A stretch of DNA of 64,000 nt from Ustulina deusta (taxonomy: Eukaryota; Ascomycota; Sordariomycetes; Xylariales; Xylariaceae). Positions 11,101 through 23,139 of the stretch are shown here, piece after piece. A program made the translations under genes and the position numbers. Position 1 is the stretch's first letter. Each line of letters starts with the position of its first letter. The stretch is taken from positions 550,012 to 614,011 of the forward strand of contig JAJNNX010000028.1 of assembly GCA_023159155.1 (NCBI GenBank). The letters are read 5' to 3'. The notes under the pieces were generated by a model that was given only the letters and a program-made list of their open reading frames with translations, did no database searches and had not been told where the DNA came from.

Positions 11101-13266
11101 GTAGCTTCTTACTTAAGCCTGACGAGCTGGGCGAAGCGGCTGCTGGACCGCAAGAAAGACCCGAACGAACTATCTGGTTCATCAAACGCCCTACAGGCAG
11201 CAACTCTGAGGGGCACCAGACCAGACATGCTAAGATTGCTCCTCGAGAGAGGTGGAGACATTAATGCCGAGTCGGAAAATGCAATGCCTGCATTCTACTT
11301 GTGGCTTATTCAAGACTGTAGCGTGGAAACTATCAAGCTCATGCTCGAATATGGAGCAGATCCCCTAATCCACGACAAGGCCAGCGGATGGACCGCACTA
11401 CACTACTTTGCCTGGGCCGGGGAAGACCCCGATGCTTTAAGTCTCATTTTAAGCCATTCGTCGCTTGAATCGGATCCAAATTACATCAACTCTAAGAGCA
11501 GAGACCAGGAAATACCTCTGCATGTTCTTTTTTGGAGAAAAGAGGTTCCCACCAAGCTTCTGAAAGCCTTCCGTAAGTAATTTTCCTAATATTTGGCTTA
11601 CTCTGGCCACTTTGTGAGTATAAAGGCTTGTTTTGAGCCAGAGGCTTTCCATTCTTCCAAACACTCACAGATCGCACCCGAAAATAGGGGAGAACTGACT
11701 CCGAGTCTTATAGTGGATCGCGGATCTAGTGTCAACGAAGATGACAACTACTCGAGGAGGCCTTTGCAATTGGCAAGTATCTGGGGCGAGCTCGAATGCC
11801 TTGAAATCCTTCTCAGTGACACTGAGCTGATCAACGACGATGATATTTGGGGAAATACCGCTCTCCATTATGCAGCTCGGTATGGCCATGTCAAATGTGT
11901 TGATCTATTGATTCAAAAAGGGGCGAACATCAACGGTGCTAGTAAAATAGGGCAAACACCCCTTCACGAAGCTGCTTGGGCCGGCCATCAGGATTGTGCC
12001 CAGAAGTTGCTAGAATATGGCGCTAATATTAACTCTTTCGACAAGCACAATAGGAATTCGTTGTTTTTCGCATGCCGGGGAAATTCACAGGAGGCGGCTA
12101 TTTTAATTCTTGACAAATTGCTAGAAGAGCAGGTGAACATCTCCGAGATCAACAAAGTCACCAAAGGTTTCAGAACGCCTCTCCGCGAAGCAGCTTCTTA
12201 CGGGTTCGAGCAAGTGGTGCGTAAACTGGTTGCTGCAGCCAAAGCGGCCAACGACATGACAAGTCTTCAATTGAACCAGGGGGACGCAAGACACGGGATG
12301 ACACCACTCCATCGTGCGGCGTGGCATGGTCACAATGAGTGCGTTAGAGCTCTGCTTCAAGCAGGCGCAGACGCAAAGATTCCAGTCAAGGACCAAAACG
12401 CCAGAACAGCTCTTGTACTTGCCTACGAGAAATGGGCTCTCAGTCATCAGAGCCCTTATGAAGACACCATCTTCCAACTGATTGAGAAGGATCCGCTAGC
12501 AGCCAAAAACGACGCAGAGCTCTTGGGTCTATGTGCTGCAAAGGGCAGCATTTGGATAATTCGACAACTCCAGGGAATCGGCGCAGACTTCAGTCTTCGG
12601 GATCAATACGGCTGGACACCTCTAGAGCTGGCTCGGAAATACCAACGGACCGAGATTGAGCAACTGCTTAAGAAACAAACAGCCTGGAAAGGGCTTCTTC
12701 CAAGTCGTTGGGAAAGGAGTGAGCTTAAAGATACGATCTCAGAGGATGGTCTTAGCATTACTCGTACGGGAGGGAGGCGGATTTGTGTTACTTCAGATCG
12801 TCCTCTGCCTGCTGGGTTGGATGATTTCTATTTCGAGATTACCCAAGAACCTCTTGAGACACAACATAAGGTAGATTATCCAGAGTTTGCAATAGGTTTC
12901 TGCACGCTGCGTGGCGATACCATCGACTTCCCAGGGTGGTCCCCTCCGGACCAGGCGAAATGGGCGGCTTCGTGGGCTTATCATGGCGACGACGGGGGGT
13001 TTTATTGTAGCACAAGCAACGGGGATTCGGTGGATTCGAATCTTCGATATCACGCGGGAGATACGGTGGGATGTGGTGTTGACTTGACGATAGGGAAGAT
13101 ATGGTTCACAAAAAATGGCGAATTGCTAAAGCATTCGTTCCAGGATGTTCATGGGCGACTATTTCCTGTGGTGGGTCTGCGGCATCCCATTCGCTTTTCC
13201 ACGACTTTTGTAGGACCCTTCAAGTGGAGCCATGATGCAGAACACGACAAGGACAAAACTAGGTAA
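8117..13266 (+). CDS. NLR-type STAND protein: fungal N-terminal domain, NACHT, ankyrin repeats, SPRY
   Basis: Predicted intracellular signal-transducing NTPase of the fungal NLR class, whose known members act in non-self recognition or programmed cell death. Exons: 8117-9170, 9227-11572 and 11642-13266; 1,673 residues in frame. Residues 1-340 resemble the fungal NACHT-associated N-terminal domain (HWIDKI, APESAGLAWLAVRLTLSAIQ). Walker A is GGKGTGKS at 349-356, split by intron 1; Walker B is VVVVIDAVD with D477. A winged-helix-like region follows, then an acidic Asp/Glu/Lys linker (about 829-901). Roughly ten ankyrin repeats span about 970-1480 (TPLHEAAWAGH, TPLHRAAWHGH), and a B30.2/SPRY domain closes the protein at about 1493-1663 (YPEFAIGFC, GCGVDL, IWFTKNG). 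No disabling mutation is seen. Intron 1 (56 bp) has a weak GTCTCA donor. The ligand and the effector role of the N-terminus are unknown. Confidence 0.9.
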
Positions 13267-14897
13267 GGGATGAATTAGAACAAACTCTACCGGCCATCCT
13301 AAATCCAATAGATCCATACGACACATCTCTCTCCGAGAATGCCCCTTGCATCTCGCACTTCTTTTCTTTGTTGAGGCAGAAGCTGGTCCATGATAGCAAG
13401 AAAGTGATCTGTTGAACTCTGCTGAAACTACATAGGCTGACTAACTACAAAGGGAGAAATAAGCCAGCAATGTAGGCCCTAAGGCCACAACAAAAAGTCC
13501 GTTAAAGCAACAACAACGCATCAGTTCCTAAGCTCAGCTACTGCTAGACTTCCCAGATCACATATTTGCTATCAAAGATAAAATGGTACGTTCTCACTCG
13601 CTAACCTAGTAAGACATTCCTTCTATCATCCATTCTGATAGCGCATGCCACATTTCCAACCGCTAGTCAATATCCTCCTGCCGTGCGATGGTGGCTAGGA
13701 GATCCGACTAAACCGATAAGGTTAGCAATCAGCAATTATTCATGTTTCAGAGGAGAAGTAGAATATCCCACCACGCTCAAAGGACAACGTGACTTGACAG
13801 TAAAGACATTTTGTTGCAACTATAAGGATACCGGTGAGCTGTCGTTGAATCTTGAAATGAGTGCAGAGGAAAGCATTTCATACAATAACATTGAACTGCC
13901 CCTTGCCAAGTGTCGCCTCCAGTGCCCGAACCAGCTTACGCGTGCTAGGGATCAACTTGCAGTGTATCCGCGTTATCGACATGTTATCGTCCCTCTCTTC
14001 CATTTGCCTCGATTCTTTAGAGCCGGAGGTAATTTCCGAATCGTTAGTGACCATGTTGTGATGTGGGGAGTTGAACTTGGTCTTGGAATAGTGCGACGTG
14101 CGACGTGCGTGAGGAGCGGACAGAACTAATGTCGAGGTCTTGAGATAAATATTAAGGATGTAGAGGGTAGACTGAGAATTGGAGTTGAGGGAGAGACGTG
14201 AGTTATTTGCGCGTGCTGTGTTGGTTTTTATATCGATGGTGGCCACTCACAAGAGGACGAGGGAGGTCTTAGGCATCATCCCTTACTTCTCGTGCAAAAA
14301 AGGGCTTCGGCACTTGCCGCCCTCGGGAATGTGCAAGTGCCTGTATATTTCAATATAATATTGAAATAGTGCACTTGTAGAAGTAATTCGCTTTCCGAAT
14401 TTCATGGATACCATGGGTCGGTTTAGAGTGAACATTCGACTTAACGTCAACTACCTATATCAGCCCCACCCCGAGCGTTAGCCACTTTCTTAAACTTTTA
14501 AAGCTCTATTATTTACAATCTATTCAGATTTAACGTTAAACTAAAAAATTTTTTCAAATAACGAAATATACTAAAAAGGAGTATTCGATAGGCTATCTAG
14601 GACGCTACAAACGGCTATAGCATGCAAAAGGTGCTTTCTAATAAAAGAACAGTGCAAGATTTTCTGCATTGCCAGTGAGCTAGCAGATAATTCGTCACAG
14701 TGGTATGCACTAACCTCAAGGCACTTTCTGCATGGTGAAGACAAAATAAGGCAAACTACACTTACTAGGGGTCGCATTATTCACCCCTCGTTTAGCCACA
14801 CATACTCTTCAATGAGACGAGTTAAATCTGTGATCGATATCACTTGACTATAACTATTTACCTGAGGGGGTTCGCTGCCTCGCTTCTATCTATCTGG
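13267..14897. other. Intergenic with two hairpin-forming sequences
   Basis: No gene supported; the 148-codon frame at 13683-14129 has no recognisable domain. A perfect 9-bp stem GGCACTTGC/GCAAGTGCC with a 15-bp loop lies at 14309-14341, followed at about 14345-14376 by a near-palindrome around TATTTCAATAT. They may be terminator-like or the remains of a small element. This is the 3' side of both neighbouring genes. Confidence 0.5.
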
Positions 14898-15764
14898 CTA
14901 GGACTGAACGAGGCTAACATCATCTATATACAGGCTGGGCACCACGCCACTAGAACTATACCCGCCATTATTAAAGTAGAACTGGATATAAAAGTACGGC
15001 CATTCCCCCGAATTGAAAGACCCCTGGTACTGTCTCCACGTTGTATCCACCGCGGGACTTAACAACCTGTTAGAAAAGGTGCTTGGACTCTCAGTCAGCA
15101 CGAGATCAGGAGGTGCCGGCCCTTTTTTGAGACCTTGGATGATGAGATTGATGTAGTCGATGTCGGAGTCGCCTGGGTTGGTTAGGGCGTCCGCCTTTGC
15201 CCAGAAGGTGAATGTGTAATCAGTGAAGGGACGCATTAAACCCGTGGCGAAGAGATATATATTGCGGGAGGTGAAGTCGCCTGGGGTCTCGGGTGTGAAG
15301 GTTACACGGAAGAGGTTGGGGGACGAGTGAGCAAGTAACGGGTCTGAAATGGCGGAGAAGTTGTTGACGTTGTAAGTCCGCCCAACGTATATGCTCTGGC
15401 TACCGCTTTCGAAGTTCACGTTTAACGCAGTGGGGGATGGGGCAAGTGGCAGAGTAGTGCATTGGGTTATGCTGGCTTGGGTTGCCAGAGTAGTAGCGCC
15501 AGATGGATAGAGACAAGAGCAGGCAGATGATAAACGAGTAACTCCACAGGATGACTGAATTGAGTTAAAAGTCGCTGTGCTAGCAGTGGTTCCTGACTGG
15601 GGCGGTGCGGTGAACGATGCACAGAATGCGGTGGATTGTGCCAGATTGCGGTAGCAATTGTCTTGGTTACAGCCCGTCTGAGTGCAAATGATTGTAGATG
15701 ACTGGGCATAAACTGACGACACTGCCACCACCAAGGGGAGAAGGAGACGAGTGATCGACGCCAT
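14898..15764 (-). CDS. Secreted cysteine-rich protein with C-terminal carbohydrate-binding-like domain
   Basis: Single exon, 288 residues. Residues 1-20 form a signal peptide (hydrophobic LLLPLVVAVSSVYA, then Q), so the product should be secreted. An N-terminal module of about 90 residues has eight cysteines ending in SSACSC and C, a pattern frequent in ascomycete extracellular proteins. From about residue 115 the sequence (NVNFESG, YTFTFWAKAD, WRQYQGSF, YIDDVSLVQ) fits a CBM4/9-like jelly-roll. No catalytic domain is present, so it may bind cell-wall polysaccharide or act at the host interface. The start codon has a good context (CAAAATGG), and a TATAAA box lies about 110 bp upstream. Its role is inferred from architecture only. 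Confidence 0.85.
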   Translation of the reverse strand: MASITRLLLPLVVAVSSVYAQSSTIICTQTGCNQDNCYRNLAQSTAFCASFTAPPQSGTTASTATFNSIQSSCGVTRLSSACSCLYPSGATTLATQASITQCTTLPLAPSPTALNVNFESGSQSIYVGRTYNVNNFSAISDPLLAHSSPNLFRVTFTPETPGDFTSRNIYLFATGLMRPFTDYTFTFWAKADALTNPGDSDIDYINLIIQGLKKGPAPPDLVLTESPSTFSNRLLSPAVDTTWRQYQGSFNSGEWPYFYIQFYFNNGGYSSSGVVPSLYIDDVSLVQS

Positions 15765-15874
15765 TTTGGCAAACTGACTGTTCTAATTCTCCAACAATAT
15801 AGCTTCGATTGATGGCCGTGGTTCTCAAAAAACATAGACGAGAATAGATATAATATTGGATCCCGTCACCCACC

Positions 15875-15880
15875 TTTATA
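15875..15880 (-). promoter_or_regulatory. TATA box of the secreted-protein gene
   Basis: TATAAA on the minus strand, 111 bp before the ATG at 15764, a usual spacing for a regulated fungal gene. Confidence 0.5.
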
Positions 15881-17382
15881 GTTTACATCACTGCCTATTA
15901 TTAGCATAGAGAACAACGCGGGGTTCTCAGCTGATAGGTTCTGGCCCTTCTCTATAGGACAAATGAAGCCATCGGGGTGGGTGGCGTGTCGTGGGCCTAT
16001 ATAACGGTGTAGGATACGAGCTGTGGCTCTTCAGCTCCAATGCAGGGCGGCATGTTCAGAGCAATAAAACATGCACCAGCGATCGAATTGTACTACTCAA
16101 TCTGCTGTTCTGGAGTTGACGTTCTCCCGGCTTACCTTGAGAGCCATGGTGAGTAGTCGAAGTCGGCTTGGCTGCTGAGCGCTCTAGTGGGAAATAGTGT
16201 GTCCAACCAATCAGCGTGGATTGTTGTAGGTGTGGCACGTTCTGGCCAGACCAGGGATCAGATTACCAGTTGAGTCATCGGGTGACCATCAGATCCCTGA
16301 TTCTCACCCCATCCTATTCTGGTTTTATTGATAACGTATTAGTATTCAGACAAGGTCAGGATTTACTAAAGACATTCGTGCTGGGCCGGGGGTTGGAGGC
16401 ACGGCACACAAGCTCGGGAGCATCCGGCTACCGTTACTCAGTAACTTGTCGCCGTCTATATTGTGAGGAAGCTTAACGTTGTTTCTTCGCAATATTGGGC
16501 CGATTTTAGGATATGTTTTAGTCAGGCTTATAACCTCTCCTTGAGTATGAAGGCCTGCTTCACTAGGTAGTAGTTGTATGCAGCTAGTCGTACTGGGCAG
16601 TAACGTATGTATATGGTGTTAGCGTGCTTTAGGTACCGACCCGGGTAGGATCCCCTAGCAAGCAATGTGACAAAGTCTCCCACAAATAGTAAGGTCTGAA
16701 TTGTTTTCAATGTTGTAATGTGTGTCTCTGGCGCTCTGGCGGGAAGGTGCGTATATGTCTCATACATAGAAAGAGATTTTACTTTTACCACTACACTACG
16801 AACTACGGTTGTTGTGTGCGCCCGCGGGAGACAAAGTCAATTTACCTTTATATAAGTGCCCGAAATCTCGATTGTATTATTGGCTGGTTGCAGCTTTGAT
16901 TCGCTTGATATTGTTGCCAGCTGGTAAGCGTTGTAGCCTAGTAATTGGTATAGCTGAAATGCAGCTGTGGACTTCGCTAATTGCTCTTGAAATCATTGTC
17001 ATGAGAAATAATTGAAGATAAGTAACTATTCTGTTGCAAGGCTTACACACCTGCTAGCCCTGGAACGATGCCGACCAAGTCTGTTTCGCACCCCCAGGTA
17101 AAAGACTGAAAATCGACTCAGCTCATGCAACAGGATGCCCCAGGATTCCGAAAGGAGGAAACAATAGCCTAATGAAAGCAGGGTTTTGTTGTTTAACTCT
17201 ATGAAAAAACACTACCTGAAGGGACATGAGTGCTTTGTTTAAGAGGGGCTATGAGTTCCATATCTCCACCCTACACAGACGGCAGGTATACTTTTAGGCA
17301 CAACCTCCCTCAAAATGCCATTCTTGACCTCCGCTATATGTTATAGATCCGATGGCACCACGGGAAGCTGCGAATGATCGTC
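15881..17382. other. Intergenic, no supported gene
   Basis: Upstream of the secreted-protein gene and downstream of the F-box gene. Small frames (16216-16476, 16528-16791 and 16809-17015) lack recognisable features. No repeat with clear boundaries was found. Confidence 0.5.
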
Positions 17383-19074
17383 TTACTCGCTCTCCGATGT
17401 CGACTCTTCATCTAATTCACCCATCTCCCAATCTCTCACTGGATTGCTTGCCAGACATCTCCGGATATAGTCAGTCGCTCTGCTTGTGAGATGGAACCTC
17501 AAATCGTTCCAGAAGATAAAATTTCTTTCATCTTCGCTCATCCGATCACATTCTTGTCCATATATCGACCCGTTCTGATCGCCGAGTTCTTGCTTAGGCC
17601 CGTTGCGTTCTCGTAAAAAGTCGAGGACGTCGGCCCACGAACCGCTCATCAAGTATCCGCACCATTGAAGCTTGGCATTTTGCCCGAGAGGCTTCACTGC
17701 AGCCTTGAGCTCTTCAAAATGGAAAGGTCCGTTGAAATATAAGTGTTGCAAGTTGGGCCAGGTATACGATAGAAGGAGAGGGGCCATGCTGAGCAGCGAC
17801 CGAGGATCATCTGTACGCATGAAATTGAAATTTAAAGAAATCTTTCGGAGAGAATCGGTATGCAGGAGACTAAGTAGGAAACTGGTCAAATAAGCCCATT
17901 CTTCTGGTGCTCTTCCAGTCCAGTATTTACCCCAAATATCCCTCAGATTGAACGAGACGGCTTTGAGCCTTTTGACAGCGTGATGAAACACTGTTGGATC
18001 ATGTGTAATTGCCATGTTCGAGGCCGAAGACGAAGGTACTGGCGGCGGAGTCTCAATGTCAAGCCCCACTAGAGAGATCCCAAGCTGTTGGATTGAAAGT
18101 AGCAACTCGCAGATGGGATGAGATGGCGGCGGTGCTAACCATCCTAACCTACGCTGTCTCACGTCCGACCATCCAACAGGCAAGAGTAAACAATTTAACA
18201 GAGAATCGGGCTGGTCTAAGACTCTTGGCGTCCATCTAGGTGGTTTGTATATGTTTGGATCATATATCTTAATCCACGTCGCAGTGGGCATTCTCCCCAT
18301 GGCAGAAGTAATAATTTGGGTGAGACTGCAAGAAAGGCGATCGTAATCTTCGTAGCGCTGAAGATATTGCTCATGAGCTTGTGATATCATGAGATGATCC
18401 GCGCGGCTTGCATCAACCCCCCGAGCGGCTAATTCCTCCCACGATTCGGCGAGAGAAACGGCCCTTGTAATAGCCCGTTGGCACACCTCGACAGAGGTTC
18501 CTCCATTCGGCAGCCAGTCGAGGGCTTCGTGCCAACTTTCTATGCCTTGGCGCAAGTCGGATAAGTGATACATAGCAAAAGCCCGGATGTCATGAGCAAG
18601 GACTGAGTCGTAAACGGGAAATAGGGACAGTTTGATGGCTCGAATCCCCTTGGAGATGTAAGGGTGGCGTGAGACCTCGTCTAACCGAGCAAGCGATGAA
18701 TGTGTCATGTCAACCGTGACATAAGAGAGGAGGAGGTGTGAACTCGTCTCGTAGAAGCGGCGGCATGTTAACCGGGTCCTTTGAATTGCGTCGCTACCGT
18801 GTTGTGGGAAGTCGAAAAAGTCTAGCTCAGATATGCCTACATCTCCTCGAACGTGTTCGAAGATGTGTCTTAGGAGTTCGTTGGGCAAGTCCAAGATTTG
18901 TAGAGCCCTCAGTTTTGGCCGCCCACGATTGTTAAGAAGGGTCCGAGTGGAATCCCTCAACCCCTCTAATACCTTAACGATGGCGTGTCTGTCATGCGAG
19001 TGTTCAAGGGCTGAATTCATCTCGCTGAGTTGCCGCCAGAGAACGTCGTCAGTCTGAACGTTCATATCCGTCAT
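17383..19074 (-). CDS. F-box domain protein
   Basis: Single exon, 563 residues, intact. An F-box lies at about residues 58-112 (LQILDLPNELLRHIFEHV, then RTRLTCRRFYETSSHLLL), so the product probably docks to Skp1 as the substrate-recognition part of an SCF ubiquitin ligase. The remainder (LKAVSFNLRDIW, LRKISLNFNFM, WPNLQHLYFNGPF) suggests irregular leucine-rich repeats but no named domain. The C-terminus is acidic and Ser-rich (ELDEESTSESE). The start at 19074 has a good context (GCAAAATGAC); a second Met lies three codons later. Substrate unknown. This protein type forms large, fast-evolving families in filamentous ascomycetes. Confidence 0.85.
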   Translation of the reverse strand: MTDMNVQTDDVLWRQLSEMNSALEHSHDRHAIVKVLEGLRDSTRTLLNNRGRPKLRALQILDLPNELLRHIFEHVRGDVGISELDFFDFPQHGSDAIQRTRLTCRRFYETSSHLLLSYVTVDMTHSSLARLDEVSRHPYISKGIRAIKLSLFPVYDSVLAHDIRAFAMYHLSDLRQGIESWHEALDWLPNGGTSVEVCQRAITRAVSLAESWEELAARGVDASRADHLMISQAHEQYLQRYEDYDRLSCSLTQIITSAMGRMPTATWIKIYDPNIYKPPRWTPRVLDQPDSLLNCLLLPVGWSDVRQRRLGWLAPPPSHPICELLLSIQQLGISLVGLDIETPPPVPSSSASNMAITHDPTVFHHAVKRLKAVSFNLRDIWGKYWTGRAPEEWAYLTSFLLSLLHTDSLRKISLNFNFMRTDDPRSLLSMAPLLLSYTWPNLQHLYFNGPFHFEELKAAVKPLGQNAKLQWCGYLMSGSWADVLDFLRERNGPKQELGDQNGSIYGQECDRMSEDERNFIFWNDLRFHLTSRATDYIRRCLASNPVRDWEMGELDEESTSESE

Positions 19075-21037
19075 TTTGCCTGCTTTGATGAATGAAAAGA
19101 GGTATCTTGAGTAGCAATGGTAGCTTTCGCCGAATCAATTTCCACTGACAAAGCGCGACTGCGATTGCGGGCAGATGGCTAGGGGGGTAGAGGAATTGAG
19201 GCTATACAGTCGTGACAGAAGGTTATTTCTGAGGAGGTGTGATTCGGCGGTCTGTGTTCTGGTTATGTTTTACTCGCTACCTAGGTACTTAGCCTCGATA
19301 GAATACGGTAGGTACGCGTGCGGACTCTGTTGGGAAGGTACGATGGGAGAAACCGACTAATGGTATAGAGGTACATAATGCACTTGGGGGGTAGCAAAGG
19401 TTACCTAGGTAGGTACCTTGTAAGCCCAATATATGTACCTAAGTATTACCAAAGGGTATTGGGTTAGCCAGCCCGAAATTATTCGCGTAGAAAATCGACT
19501 TTTATATATTGCCTTTTATATATTGCCTAGCGAGGCAATTGCAACTATACAATCAGAAATCGCGACCTTGATTATTACAGGCTGCACTAACAATTACCAG
19601 AGGAAGAAATATTCCTGGGCCTATTATATAGTTCAACTGCGGTTATGGCTTGTACAGGCAATTATAGTACAATACTTCCGGCAGCATTTCCTAGGTAGGT
19701 ATGCATTTCCACCGAAAAATTGGGATATTATGCTTGCCTAGGAACCCCCCCACCCCCCCGGCTAGGTAGTCTAACCAAGACGCTCAGTCTTTGGGCCGTC
19801 TCTCACGGCATTAAGCTATGTTGTCGGAAAGGACGTCCTGACGAGGTCATGTTGGCGTTCGTAAATGGCACACGATTGGTTTTGAGTGTTCGTAATATTT
19901 CCCCGGATGGAATAATCAGCGTAAGTGCAAAAAATAGTCCAATTTCTATGTAGAGTGGATGTTAACGACTTCGAGTAGTTACCCACGTCCATATGTGACG
20001 CTATTGTGCTGCTGGTACATGTGCCCGTCCCAATGTATACACTACAAACCAATAATGGTTCTAGACGAGGGCTAAAGTGGCTGGGAAGACTCGTTCCAAT
20101 GAACTGGGACCCTCGTTGGATCAAGTGAAATGAAAACTAGGAGCATTCATGGATAATAGCCAAGAGCTAACAGCATAACCAAGCCAAGATTCGAGGGTTG
20201 AACAAAGCCATCGAATATTCAAGCTTGAGCCTGTTAAAAGCCACGAAGCGTGTCAAGCTTGCAGCATTTGGTCGACGGCAATGGCTGCTTGGCCAGAGAG
20301 GAAACCGCATATCTTGAACGTACCGAAGGGTATGTCGGTGCGGCCGAGACCGATGACACCGTCATATCATGGCTGGAAACACCGGTCGAAGACAGCTTGA
20401 TCGGGGCGGGGTGAACTAATGCTTTGCATCAAGTTCGCTTTGGAGTACCGCGGGACCCAAATGTTCATATACCTGCTAAATTGTTGATAGCACGATCAGC
20501 TCGAGGATTCATGATGCCAATGATTATCATGGTCTTCTTAGTCCCCGCTGATGTCCAATGTTACTCTCAAGAGACCAGAGAGATTTACAGGTCAGAAGGA
20601 GATTGAGTCCCCATCTGAAATCGCTAGGTGAGTCTTCGTCTGGATTGTATGGCACGTGGACGGTTACTCAACGGATGGCCGTAATAGTTTCCCTCGTAGC
20701 GTTTGGAGGAAGAGAGGGGGGCCGCCAGTCTGCGGGAACTCCAGTACGTTGCCGCCATAAAAGTAATAGGCCGCGCGGCGATGCAATATTTGATAGGTGC
20801 TTAACAGCGCTCGCACAGTGGTATAACGAGCAACCTTGAAACTAAAGCCCTTGCAGCGAAAGTATGCAACCTTGACCGGGCTGCCAAACCTCGCTGTGTG
20901 ACCTCAAGTCTGGGAAATGAGCTCGGCCGGTAGTTTAGGGTCAGGGTGAGATTTTGATGTACGGAGATGGACTGTTTAGTGAATGCAGTAATTTAGAAAG
21001 AACTTTTCCAAGCTAGCTGGGGAGCATCGGATTACCT
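19075..21037. other. Intergenic with GGTACCTAGGTAG-type motifs and a possible gene fragment
   Basis: Promoter side of the F-box gene. Repeated CCTAGGTAGGT motifs occur at 19277-19292, 19400-19420 and 19690-19700, and a C-rich tract (CCCCCCCACCCCCCCGG) lies near 19744-19760. No intact gene is supported. Confidence 0.5.
20264..20410 (-). pseudogene. Possible coding fragment of an oxidoreductase-like protein
   Basis: The minus strand reads YDGVIGLGRTDIPFGTF and then KICGFLSGQAAIAVDQML before a stop, with stops also just upstream. The Gly-rich, protein-like composition differs from neighbouring spacer. A further scrap with protein-like content (MNPRADRAINNLAG) lies upstream at about 20480-20530 in a shifted context. 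I read this as the decayed end of a gene, perhaps an FAD-dependent enzyme, but the family is not established. Confidence 0.2.
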
Positions 21038-21042
21038 CCCTG

Positions 21043-21290
21043 TGTCGGATTAAGTGGTGGCTAGGTGGTGATGTGAGCCACATAGTGGCTAGTGAGAGGT
21101 GCCCTTATAGGGGGTATGCCCTTAGCAAATAGAGCGTTATATGGCTGAATGAGTGGATCCACACATAACTGTATAAGGGATATATATATATATAGGGTAT
21201 AGAATATACCCATACAGACCTACAACAAAAACAATACAATAGATCTTCGGCAGGCAATAAGTAGCAAAATCGCTAGTACTAAATCTCACA
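21043..21290 (+). repeat. 5' LTR of the 3.8-kb element
   Basis: 248 bp, TGTCGG...CTCACA. It matches 24605-24852 along its whole length, differing mostly by transitions, and matches the solo LTR at 35074-35330 in reverse orientation. Confidence 0.9.
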
Positions 21291-22439
21291 ATTAAAAATC
21301 TTATTAATACCCTATATTTTATTACAAACGCTATATATATTGCTAACAAGCTCCTCACCGGCATATGTATTAGCTAGCAATCTATTCGAAATATTTTATT
21401 ACAAGCGCTACAAAAGCTAATAGCAAGCGCTTTTTTTATTAAAACAATCTAAAAATGCAAGATATTCTACCGCAAGCGCTATAAATACTAATAGCAAGCA
21501 TTTTTTTTTAATATAATTAAACCAAAATATAAAATATATATATATAAAATATATACTAGTAAGCTTTTTAATAATAAAACCAAAGTATTATTAATCTTTT
21601 TATTATATATATAATAATAAGCGCTTGTACTAAATATTATAATCTTATTAAACCTAGCAATCTTATTAAACCTAGCTAAATAGCTTATAATAGTTATAAT
21701 AACTATTTTTAATTTATTTAACAACTTTTTATTATAAAAAAAAGATTTTATTACTAATACTTATAGTTAAGATTTATAAAACTATATAATATTTATAAAT
21801 CGAGCTTTATAGTTTATAGCACTAAAAGCGCTAGTAATTAACAAATTCTTTTTAAACCTATATACTGATTTTTTTACTACTACATATATAGATTTTATAA
21901 CTATTAAAAAACGCCTATATTAATATATTGAATAATATTATAATATAGCTTTTAAACGCTATAATACCTATTATACTAAAGCTACTAAACTTTTTAAATA
22001 AATATAAAAAATAATTTATTTTAACTATTGATTAACTTATATAAAAATAATCTAAACTATTAATTAATAATATAATAACTTAAGAAAATTTAGTAATATA
22101 ATATAAATAGTTCTAAAGTTTAAATATAAATATAAATATATAATATTTATTAATATATTAATTAAAAAGCGTATTATAAACTTTATTAAATAGACTAATA
22201 TATAGCTAGATAAAATTACTAAAATCTATACTAGAAAATTTAAAATAAATATTTTTAAGCTAGTTATTAACTTAAAAAAAGCTTTTTAAAGGTTTTATTT
22301 AGACTAGATTATATTATTTAGGTTTATATATTGTACTATTATAATAAATAATATTTTAAAATATTAGATTATAGCTACTAAGCTATATTAAAAAACTAAT
22401 ATATAAAACTTTTTAAGAACTACTAAAAAGAGCGTCTAG

Positions 22440-22690
22440 TTAGTATTTACTGCTAAAAACAAGCTGCCTAAAAAACCTAAAAAGTTTAAAAAGTTTAAAA
22501 AATCTAGTACTAATAGCAATAGTAATAAAAAAAATAATTATAAAAATAGTAAGCTTGCTAGTTATTTTAAATCTGATTGTAATAGTAAAAATAGCAATAG
22601 CAAAAATAATAAGCCTACTAACTACTTAAAATCTAACTATAATAGCAATAATAAAAATAGCAAGCTTGCTAATTACTTTAAATTTAATTA
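22440..22690 (+). repeat. Degenerate Asn/Ser/Lys-codon repeat inside the 3.8-kb element
   Basis: Three imperfect units of about 65 bp contain AATAGCAAGCTTGCTA or similar, followed by TATTTTAAATCTGATT-like sequence. If translated, they give repeated Asn/Ser/Lys-rich peptides. They may be the remains of a low-complexity coding segment. Confidence 0.5.
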
Positions 22691-23139
22691 CTTATTTAAA
22701 CATAATAAATAGCTTAGTAGTAGCAAAAAAAGCTGTAAACATATTTTTACTAAGCGCTTTTGCGCTAATATATATATTTAAGCTAAAAGAAAAAAACTTT
22801 AATATAATAAATTATATGTTCTATTATAGCTATTACTTAAAAGCATATTGTTAGTATGTTTTTTTAAAGTTTAAACCTAATAAATAGGTCTTTAACTTTA
22901 TAACCAAGCAACTAGCTAGTTAGCAAATAAAACAAAATAAAAATACCTAGTATACTTTTAAGAAAATATAAAAATAATTAAACTTGCGCTAAAAAGGTAG
23001 CAATTATATAATTACTTTGCAAAATACTAATAAGATCTATTTTATTAAAAGCTAATACTTATTATTTACTAGCTAAAAAAATAGCAATTATTATATAAAA
23101 TACTAACAAAATTTATTTTTGCTAAAAAGGTATTATTTT

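Noticed and set aside
13683..14129. A 148-codon plus-strand frame downstream of the NLR
   Set aside because: No family recognised; codon content and lack of promoter suggest a random frame.
22789..22854. A CCHC zinc-knuckle relic in the 3.8-kb element
   Set aside because: After allowing Cys-to-Tyr and His-to-Tyr changes the spacing still does not fit CX2CX4HX4C.
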